Assembly: GCA_036558545.1 (NCBI GenBank)
Contig: DATBFJ010000071.1
Coordinates: 1-64,000 of the forward strand
DNA: 64,000 nucleotides
From: JALYGJ01 sp036558545
GTDB taxonomy: Bacteria > Chloroflexota > Limnocylindria > Limnocylindrales > CSP1-4
Reading direction: 5' to 3'
In this document: one piece after another, positions 58,247 to 64,000 of the stretch
Position numbering within the stretch: the stretch's first letter is position 1
Layout: the number at the start of each line of letters is the position of its first letter
The notes under the pieces: generated by a model
Told to the model about the DNA's origin: nothing
Seen by the model: only the letters and a program-made list of their open reading frames with translations
Databases searched by the model: none
Translations under genes and position numbers: made by a program

Positions 58247-60145
58247 TTGTCGGTTCGTGCGGTTAGTCGAGGCGTCGCTTCACGCGCCCCATTGGCGGCA
58301 GCAATCCTTGCGTTGCTAGCCCTCCTCGCAACTACTTCGTTCGGCGCTTCTGTCCACGCCGCGAACAGCAACACGTCGCACTCATCCACCGTCGCTGACG
58401 ATGCAACGCCGCATCAGCTCAAGGCGGTTTTCATCGTCGGCCCGACTGGCAGCCTGACTGACATGGACCTCACGGATGCCGAGCAACTGGCCGAGGTTGC
58501 CGAGTCCTACGGCATGGACGTTCGTCGTGTCTTCTGGCCGCACGCCACATGGGCGAACGTGCTCGCCAACATCCAGGGCGCGAACCTCGTGGTCTACATG
58601 GGCCACGGCTACGGCTGGCCAAGCGCGTATACGAAAACCCTGACCGAGAGTCGCCAGGACGGCATGGGCCTGAACACGACTGACGGCAGTGGCAAGAACG
58701 CCTACACCTATTACGGCGCGAACCTGCTCAAGGAATACGTGCACCTCGCGCCCAACGCGATCGTCTTCCTGAATCACCTGTGCTATTCGGCAGGCAACGC
58801 CGAGCCCGGAATGGCCTTCCCAACCTGGGACGTGGCGCAGCAGCGCGTCGACAACATGGCCGCGGGCTGGTTGGGCACAGGTGCCAAGACGGTCTTTGCG
58901 TACGGTGAGCAGCTCTTTGTCAAGGCTCTCAAGGGCCTTTTCGATACGACCACCGACTACGACATGGAAGACCTCTTCCGCATCGCGCCGCCCGCCGGCA
59001 AGAGCGGTGAGTACTGGGGCTGGGTCGGTGCAGATCCGCGCAAGTTCAACTCCGTTCGAACGCCCGGTGCGACGAACTTCCTCGATCCCGATCCGACCAA
59101 GGACGGCTGGTATCGAGCTGTCACTGGCGATCTGACGATGACTGCCTCTGAGTGGAAGTCCGGGCCAGACAGCCCGACCGCGCCGAACATGGACAACCTG
59201 ACGGCGTCGACCGACGGTGCTGCGCAGATGGGCGGCCAGCAGGGCGGCTCCGGCTCGACGGTTGTCTTCACGCCCAATGGCGATGGCTCGAGCGACACGG
59301 TTAACTTCAGCTACACGACCAACAAGGAAACGTTCGTCGACTGGCAGGTCCAGAACTCAAACGGCAACGTGGTGCGCTCGTTCTCGACGTGGACCCAGGG
59401 TGGCACCGGAACGGCGACGTGGGATGGCAAGAAGAACGACAACAGCATGGCGCCGGACGGCACATATACGGTCACGGGTACGCCGAGCAGCCGAGCCGGA
59501 AATTACGGCGGTCCGGTGAGCGTCACGGTCAAGCTCCTGACCGCGATGGCGTTCGCCAAGGCGAGCCCGAACCTGTTCTACGCGTCCGATGGTGACAGCC
59601 TCGCCCAAACGACAAGCCTCTCGGTAAACCTGACCCAGTCGGCAACGTTCAGCTGGGTGGTCGCCGACAAGAACAACAACGTCGTTCGCTCGAACATGAA
59701 CAATGCCTCTGTAGGGGCGGGCACGCAGACGTGGCAATGGGACGGTAAGGACGGCTCAGGTAACTACGTTCCTGACGGCACCTACTACAGCGTCACAACC
59801 GCCCAGACCAGCGCTGGGACTTACACCCAGCGGGTCGCGCTCGACGTACGCGCGTTCAGCGTGACGGGTGTCAGCTCAGCCCCGTACACCAGGGGGACAA
59901 AGGTCAAGTTCACCATCTACAGCGCGGAAACGCTGAGCTCGACGACGCCCAAGCCCAAGCTCAAGGTGACCTTGCCCGGCATGGCAGCCAAGGTCTACAC
60001 GACGAAGAAGGTGGCCGGCGGCGGCTTCACCGTCACGGTCAACTTCCAGGCCGCAGCCCAGGCCGGAACGGCCACGTTCCACGTCACTGGCACGGACAGC
60101 AACGGGCAGGCGCAGTTCTCGGACTACACCTTCCAGCTCAACTAG
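58247..60145 (+). CDS. Secreted caspase-like (clan CD) protein with FlgD-type Ig repeats
   Basis: 632 residues, TTG start after AGAGGGGAAA. Residues 1-39 are a signal peptide. Residues about 58-300 look like a caspase/CHAT-type fold: strand AVFIVG, helix AEQLAEVAESYGM, strand DVRRVF, then VVYMGHGYG with candidate catalytic His120 and IVFLNHLCYSAG with candidate Cys179. Two FlgD-like Ig repeats follow (FTPNGDGSSDTVNF to GTYTVTG, about 345-412; and about 455-525, DGKDGSGNYVPDGTYYSV), then an Ig-like end. No anchor is visible. A possible exported peptidase or self-processing surface protein; I know no characterised match. Confidence 0.6.
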   Translation: MSVRAVSRGVASRAPLAAAILALLALLATTSFGASVHAANSNTSHSSTVADDATPHQLKAVFIVGPTGSLTDMDLTDAEQLAEVAESYGMDVRRVFWPHATWANVLANIQGANLVVYMGHGYGWPSAYTKTLTESRQDGMGLNTTDGSGKNAYTYYGANLLKEYVHLAPNAIVFLNHLCYSAGNAEPGMAFPTWDVAQQRVDNMAAGWLGTGAKTVFAYGEQLFVKALKGLFDTTTDYDMEDLFRIAPPAGKSGEYWGWVGADPRKFNSVRTPGATNFLDPDPTKDGWYRAVTGDLTMTASEWKSGPDSPTAPNMDNLTASTDGAAQMGGQQGGSGSTVVFTPNGDGSSDTVNFSYTTNKETFVDWQVQNSNGNVVRSFSTWTQGGTGTATWDGKKNDNSMAPDGTYTVTGTPSSRAGNYGGPVSVTVKLLTAMAFAKASPNLFYASDGDSLAQTTSLSVNLTQSATFSWVVADKNNNVVRSNMNNASVGAGTQTWQWDGKDGSGNYVPDGTYYSVTTAQTSAGTYTQRVALDVRAFSVTGVSSAPYTRGTKVKFTIYSAETLSSTTPKPKLKVTLPGMAAKVYTTKKVAGGGFTVTVNFQAAAQAGTATFHVTGTDSNGQAQFSDYTFQLN

Positions 60146-60164
60146 CACCGACCATCCCTGCAGC

Positions 60165-60200
60165 AACGCCGAGCCGGCCCGAAAGGGCCGGCTCGGCGTT
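60165..60200. terminator. Perfect 16-bp hairpin with GAAA tetraloop
   Basis: The left arm runs from 60165 to 60180, the loop is GAAA (60181-60184), and the right arm 60185-60200 is its exact reverse complement. It lies 19 nt after the caspase-like gene's stop. The stem is GC-rich and ends in AA/TT; a U-tract is missing, so it may act as a terminator or as an mRNA-stabilising end. Confidence 0.7.
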
Positions 60201-60209
60201 ATCAGTCGC

Positions 60210-60215
60210 TAGACT
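60210..60215 (+). promoter_or_regulatory. Candidate leaderless -10 box for the 60224 gene
   Basis: TAGACT in the context GCTAGACTCG, 8 nt before the ATG at 60224 and directly after the hairpin. Confidence 0.5.
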
Positions 60216-60223
60216 CGCCGCCG

Positions 60224-60970
60224 ATGGAAGCCCAGCCGAAGTACGACGGGACGTGGGTTGTTCTGCCCACGTACAACGAGATCGAGAACCTGCCCAACGT
60301 GGCTCCCGCCATCCTCGCTGCATTGCCTGGCTCGACTCTATTCGTCGTCGACGACTCGTCACCTGACGGAACGGGCGAGCTGGCCGACAAGATGGCGGCC
60401 ACCGATCCGCACGTGCGAGTGATGCACCGAACCGAAAAGCAGGGTCTTGGAAAGGCCTATATCGCTGGATTTCAAGCCGCCCTCGAACAGGGAGCTCAGC
60501 GAATCGTGCAAATGGACTCCGACGGTTCGCATGATCCCAAGTACCTGCCATCGCTCGTGGACAACCTGGCCAAGTACGACCTCGTTTTGGGCTCGCGCTA
60601 CGTAAAGGGCGGCGGCGTACGAAATTGGGGTCTGATGCGTCGCTTTGTGTCGCGCGGCGGCTCCATGTTCGCTCGGGCGGTCCTGTTGCTGCGACCGCAC
60701 GACCTGACCGGCGGCTTCAAGGCGTGGCGGCGCGACACGCTGGCAGCACTGCCGTGGACCTCGCTCCATTCGGGCGGCTACGTTTTCCAGATAGAGACGA
60801 CATATCGCGCACAGCGGGCCGGCGCAAGGATCAAAGAGGTGCCGATCATTTTCGTCGACCGCCAGCTTGGCGCCAGCAAGATGTCGCGCCGGATAATCGT
60901 CGAAGCGCTGGCAGTCGTCGTGCGTCTGCGCTGGGAGGAGCTGCGCGGACGGCTCCGCCGCGGCAGCTGA
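60224..60970 (+). CDS. Polyprenol-phosphate mannose synthase-like GT2 glycosyltransferase
   Basis: 248 residues, no C-terminal membrane helices. GT-A motifs: VVLPTYNEIENLP, FVVDDSSPDGT, QMDSDGSHDPKYLP, LGSRYVKGGGVRNWGL and GGFKAWRR. It most resembles bacterial and archaeal dolichol/polyprenol-phosphate mannose synthases, which load a sugar onto a lipid carrier for surface glycosylation. The next gene's ATG overlaps its stop by one base (TGATG), so the two glycosyltransferases are coupled. Confidence 0.9.
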   Translation: MEAQPKYDGTWVVLPTYNEIENLPNVAPAILAALPGSTLFVVDDSSPDGTGELADKMAATDPHVRVMHRTEKQGLGKAYIAGFQAALEQGAQRIVQMDSDGSHDPKYLPSLVDNLAKYDLVLGSRYVKGGGVRNWGLMRRFVSRGGSMFARAVLLLRPHDLTGGFKAWRRDTLAALPWTSLHSGGYVFQIETTYRAQRAGARIKEVPIIFVDRQLGASKMSRRIIVEALAVVVRLRWEELRGRLRRGS

Positions 60971-62220
60971 TGCGACTCGAGCCGGCCGCGCCGGCTCCCA
61001 AACCGGATCCGGTGCGTGTCGTCGTGGATGCACGACCCATCCAGGAGCCGGAGCGATCGCCACTGACGGCGTGGTATCTGGACGAGTTGCTGCACGCCTT
61101 CGCCGAGGATCCGCTCGAAGGTGAGGACTTCGTCATCGTCTCACGCTCGTTGCGCGACGATCCCGCCACTGAGCTCGCGGAGGCTGGCTTGCCGATTGCC
61201 TCATCGCGCCGCATTCCGCCTACGACGCGCGCCCTTCGGTCGGCGGGAATGACGCTCGACTCATTCCTGTTGCGTGGCGCTGAGCTGGGCGCGCGCGCCG
61301 AGAGGCCGACCGTCTTCCACACGGCAGGTGGAGCCGTCCCACTAGCGTCTGGATTGCCAGTGGTCGCGACGCTCCTCGACCTGGCGCCATGGGAGCTGCC
61401 CGAAACATACGCGGCAAGTCGCGCGGCTCGTTTCGGCCATCGCCTCAGGGCGCGCGTGCTACGCGATGCGGCGGTCGTCATCGTTTGCTCACGCGCCGTC
61501 GGCGAGAGCGCGCGCCGCCGCCTCCACATCCCACAGGAACGGATCGCGGTCATCCCTCTGGCCGTTGGCAACGACTTTGCGGCGGCAGCACGCGACTCCG
61601 ACCGGCTTGCCCATGACCGGGCGCGCCTGGCCTTACCGCCTCGCTATCTCGTTTTCGCTGGCCGGTACGACGCGCGCAAGGATCTGCGCTCGGTATTCCA
61701 GGCACTGGCCTCGCTTCGGGAGCGCGGCGGGGACGTTCCCCGGCTGGTCGTGGCCCTCGACCTGGCTTTTCCCGACGACCACGGCCGGATCGCCAGGGCC
61801 ATTGACGCAACAGGCGTCACAGATATCGTGACGATTGCCGCGACAACAGGTCCGCGACAACGGGCGGCCTTGATGGCTGGAGCTGAAGCGTTCGTATACC
61901 CGGCACTCACAGAGGCAACGGCGTTGCCCGTGCTCGAGGCGCTGACCCTGGGTGTGCCTGTGATCTCGTCACGGACCGGAGCCCTACCCGAGACCGTTGG
62001 CAGTGCCGGCATAGTCGTGGAGCCACGCGACCCGGCGCGTATGTTCTCCGCACTGGAGGCCGTCTGGTCGGCCGGCCCGCTGGCGCGGCAGCTGCGCGGG
62101 CACGCCGAGAGGCGCGCCGAGGCGGCTCAACGGACGTGGTCCGACGTCGCGCGTGACACGCGGTTGGCGTACGCGTCCGCAGCGAAATCCGTCGGTTCGC
62201 GCTACGCTGACAGCCCCTGA
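60970..62220 (+). CDS. GT4 family glycosyltransferase
   Basis: 416 residues from the ATG at 60970. A GT-B transferase: the N-terminal half reads VRVVVDARPIQEPERSPLTAWYLDEL; the C-terminal half has YLVFAGRYDARKDLRSVFQAL, VYPALTEATALPVLEALTLGVPVISSRTGALPETVG with the conserved Glu-x7-Glu of GT4. Donor and acceptor are unknown. It probably extends a surface glycan together with the neighbouring GT2 enzyme. Confidence 0.85.
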   Translation: MRLEPAAPAPKPDPVRVVVDARPIQEPERSPLTAWYLDELLHAFAEDPLEGEDFVIVSRSLRDDPATELAEAGLPIASSRRIPPTTRALRSAGMTLDSFLLRGAELGARAERPTVFHTAGGAVPLASGLPVVATLLDLAPWELPETYAASRAARFGHRLRARVLRDAAVVIVCSRAVGESARRRLHIPQERIAVIPLAVGNDFAAAARDSDRLAHDRARLALPPRYLVFAGRYDARKDLRSVFQALASLRERGGDVPRLVVALDLAFPDDHGRIARAIDATGVTDIVTIAATTGPRQRAALMAGAEAFVYPALTEATALPVLEALTLGVPVISSRTGALPETVGSAGIVVEPRDPARMFSALEAVWSAGPLARQLRGHAERRAEAAQRTWSDVARDTRLAYASAAKSVGSRYADSP

Positions 62221-62319
62221 CGGTGCGCGCCGCATGGACGGCTGTGCCCCGGGGTCCCGAACACGAAACTTGATCACAAATCGATCGCATGCGACGCAGG
62301 GGAACCTCCAGGAGCAAGA

Positions 62320-63033
62320 GTGGACTACGAACGAGAGCCGGACTCCGGTCTCGACTCAGAGTCGAGCGAGTCCGAGGCGTCTGCACACACGGACGTCTCA
62401 CCGATCGCTTGGGCGCAAGGCACAGCAGACGCACAGCGTCCTGACAGTAACGACGAGGGTCTGGGCACAGATGCTGATGTCATGGACGACTCATTCGCTT
62501 CGGGACCTAATGCGCCCGAGTGGCCTACCCCGGATTTCGAGTCCACGAGCGAGGCAGACGCGGCCGAAGCGACATCAGACGCCTACACCGTCGCCACGGC
62601 CGCAACTAAGGACTTGGGCGACGACAGCGACGCTCCGGTAGTTGATGACGCTGTCGCGCCTGCTCTGTCGCCCCAGATGCAGCCACACGTCCGCGCCGAG
62701 AGCGTCAACTTGACCCAGGCCGGAGCTCAGACGATCGAGGCGAACACTGTCACGCTCAGTCAGGGCGGGGCGGCCCAGGTCCGTGCCGAGCAGATGACTG
62801 TGCACGAGGGCGGCGTGGCTCTTGCTCGAGTCAGCAACCTCAAGCTTGGCTCTGGCGCCTCCGCCTTCGCCGTGGTTGCCGACGAGGCGACCGTCGAGGA
62901 GGGCTCAAACACCTTCCTGGTCGTCTCGCGCACCTTCAACGGCGATGTTCGGCCAACCGTCGACTGGCGCACCGCGCTCGCATTCGGTGCCGGTGTCGGA
63001 TTCGTCCTGTCGCTGTTCCGCCGCCGCAGATGA
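62320..63033 (+). CDS. Beta-solenoid-like membrane protein of unknown function
   Basis: 237 residues, GTG start after CAGGAG. The first half (about 1-125) is highly acidic and probably unstructured. Residues about 128-200 form short repeating strands such as ESVNLTQAGAQTIEANTVTL and VRAEQMTVHEGGVALARV, bactofilin-like in periodicity, and the C-terminus ends with a hydrophobic stretch (LAFGAGVGFVLSLF) and RRRR. No family is recognised with confidence. The foldase gene begins 4 bp before its stop (ATGA). Confidence 0.55.
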   Translation: MDYEREPDSGLDSESSESEASAHTDVSPIAWAQGTADAQRPDSNDEGLGTDADVMDDSFASGPNAPEWPTPDFESTSEADAAEATSDAYTVATAATKDLGDDSDAPVVDDAVAPALSPQMQPHVRAESVNLTQAGAQTIEANTVTLSQGGAAQVRAEQMTVHEGGVALARVSNLKLGSGASAFAVVADEATVEEGSNTFLVVSRTFNGDVRPTVDWRTALAFGAGVGFVLSLFRRRR

Positions 63034-64000
63034 CCGTTCGCACCCGACGGCCCGAAAAGGTCGGTGTAAGAGCACGGCTCGGCGGCCTCGTCGAGACCGA
63101 GGAGCGGCAGCAGGCGGTTATCACCGTGCTCTTCATCGGCACGATTATTGCCGTCGCGATCATCATTCTCGGCGCCGTGGGCGTCGGTTACTACAACGAC
63201 AACCTGCGCGCACTCGGACAAGTCGGCTCGGTCCAGATTTCGCCTCAACTCCTGCGCGATGAGACCAACTTCGAAACCTGGCGCCTGCAGCGCGACGAAG
63301 GCGAGATAACAGAGGCTCAGATCGCCGGCCAGATCGATTCGGACACGGCGGCAAACAAGAATTCCGCACTTCAGACGGCGAGCCAGAACCTGAGCACGAA
63401 CGCGCTCGACATGCTCGTCGATCAGATCTACCAGTCACAGCTGGCGCCTGCCAACGGCGTCAACGTGAGCGACTCGGACATCGATACACGCTACGAGCAG
63501 GAGATCTCGAGCCCTGAGCAGCGCCATGTCTGGGTTGTCGGGGTGACACCGACCGCGGCCGACGCCACCAACGGCCCCACGGCCGGCGAGCGCCAGGCCG
63601 CGCTGGACAAGGCAACCCAGGCGCTCAACGACCTGAACTCAGGCAAGGACTTTTCGGAGGTCGCCAAGACCTACGGCACTGACGCCAAGTCGCAGGCCGG
63701 CGGAGACCTGGGCACCATCGGACAGATCGCCGTCGCGGATGACACGCTCGCCCAGGCGCTCTTCAAGTTGCCGCTCAACGGTACGACCGGCATCGTCCGT
63801 GGCGCGGACGGCACGTACTACATCGGGCGCGTCACGGAGATCGATCCCGGCCAGGAGGACTCGAACCTCAAGACCAAGCTGCTGGCCAGCGTGTCTGAGG
63901 CAAGCGTTCGGCAGCTGCTTGGCTACCAGATCGCGGCGGAGAACCTCCAGGCCAAGATCGTCAACGATGCACTCGCCCAGACGCCGGAGCAGGTCAAGCT
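63030..64000 (+). CDS. PpiC/SurA-like parvulin peptidyl-prolyl isomerase (3' end outside window)
   Basis: Partial: the window ends after about 323 codons. It starts with ATG at 63030, overlapping the previous stop. A short basic N-terminus leads to one membrane helix (about 33-55, VITVLFIGTIIAVAIIILGAVGVGY), a SurA-N-like helical region with VSDSDIDTRYEQEI, then a parvulin domain beginning HVWVVGVTP and continuing FSEVAKTYGTDAKSQAGGDLG. It would help fold exported proteins at the membrane surface. Confidence 0.87.
   Translation, partial: MTVRTRRPEKVGVRARLGGLVETEERQQAVITVLFIGTIIAVAIIILGAVGVGYYNDNLRALGQVGSVQISPQLLRDETNFETWRLQRDEGEITEAQIAGQIDSDTAANKNSALQTASQNLSTNALDMLVDQIYQSQLAPANGVNVSDSDIDTRYEQEISSPEQRHVWVVGVTPTAADATNGPTAGERQAALDKATQALNDLNSGKDFSEVAKTYGTDAKSQAGGDLGTIGQIAVADDTLAQALFKLPLNGTTGIVRGADGTYYIGRVTEIDPGQEDSNLKTKLLASVSEASVRQLLGYQIAAENLQAKIVNDALAQTPEQVK

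Noticed and set aside
62221..62319. Possible tRNA or small RNA between the GT4 and solenoid genes
   Set aside because: It has a short GGGGTCCCGAAC-like run but no cloverleaf arms, T-loop or acceptor stem.
1..64000. CRISPR arrays, insertion sequences, integrases, attachment sites
   Set aside because: No spaced direct repeat arrays, no transposase or recombinase genes and no tRNA-linked repeats were seen. The only short repeats are those listed near the XRE gene.

Overview
The window is a GC-rich, densely coded chromosomal segment with no rRNA, tRNA, CRISPR array, insertion sequence or phage gene that I could find. No gene-free stretch exceeds about 300 bases; the longest are about 150-240 bp. 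Gene content suggests a free-living, Gram-positive-like high-GC bacterium, most likely a Chloroflexota lineage such as the Limnocylindria/Ellin6529 type. The pointers are a GuaB3-type IMP dehydrogenase, an R3H/AAA protein, GpgS, RskA-type anti-sigma and many conserved proteins of uncertain function. This placement is inference from family content, not a phylogeny.

Layout. (1) 19-13066: a divergent pair (an endonuclease III-like glycosylase plus a DUF885 peptidase on the minus strand; an XRE regulator with a PD-(D/E)XK-like tail on the plus strand) bounded by copies of a 14-bp motif. Next comes a compact nine-gene minus-strand operon: HNH nuclease, CCA-adding enzyme, TPR protein, GalE, inactive-looking DNA-ligase domain, GNAT, glucosylglycerate-synthase-like transferase, Usp-Usp-GpgS fusion and glycerate kinase. 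It looks dedicated to glucosylglycerate metabolism. (2) 13169-25602: leucine catabolism (HMG-CoA lyase, biotin carboxylase with an N-terminal helix-turn-helix, methylglutaconyl-CoA hydratase, carboxyltransferase). It is interrupted by a plus-strand signalling block: adenylate cyclase, a TPR/winged-helix-like protein, and a degenerate cyclase joined through one membrane helix to a LivJ-like ligand-binding domain. (3) 25627-31033: DinB protein, PLP synthase PdxS/PdxT, a GNAT protein and the R3H ATPase. (4) 31068-38219: a secreted ELWxxDGT-repeat protein, a DUF4331/TPR/NicO export-transport operon, and a divergent ECF sigma/RskA pair. (5) 38246-57497: housekeeping and small conserved genes (Tmk, GGDEF protein, threonine dehydratase-like enzyme, GuaB3, GuaA flanked by two AlkZ-like winged-helix proteins, tandem SnoaL-like proteins, methyltransferase, zinc ribbon, CPBP protease, RadC, MreB, MreC). 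(6) 57521-64000: cell-surface and glycosylation genes (LysM protein, secreted caspase-like/FlgD-Ig protein, polyprenol-phosphate-mannose-synthase-like enzyme, GT4 transferase, beta-solenoid membrane protein, PpiC foldase cut by the window end).

Genome style. Genes are packed tightly and very often joined by ATGA, GTGA or TTGA stop/start overlaps, which I used to choose many GTG/TTG starts. At least eleven genes that begin a transcription unit instead carry a TAnnnT hexamer only 6-9 nt before the start codon and no Shine-Dalgarno. This fits widespread leaderless transcription. Some genes appear to start at non-standard codons, most clearly a methyltransferase at CTG 50143.
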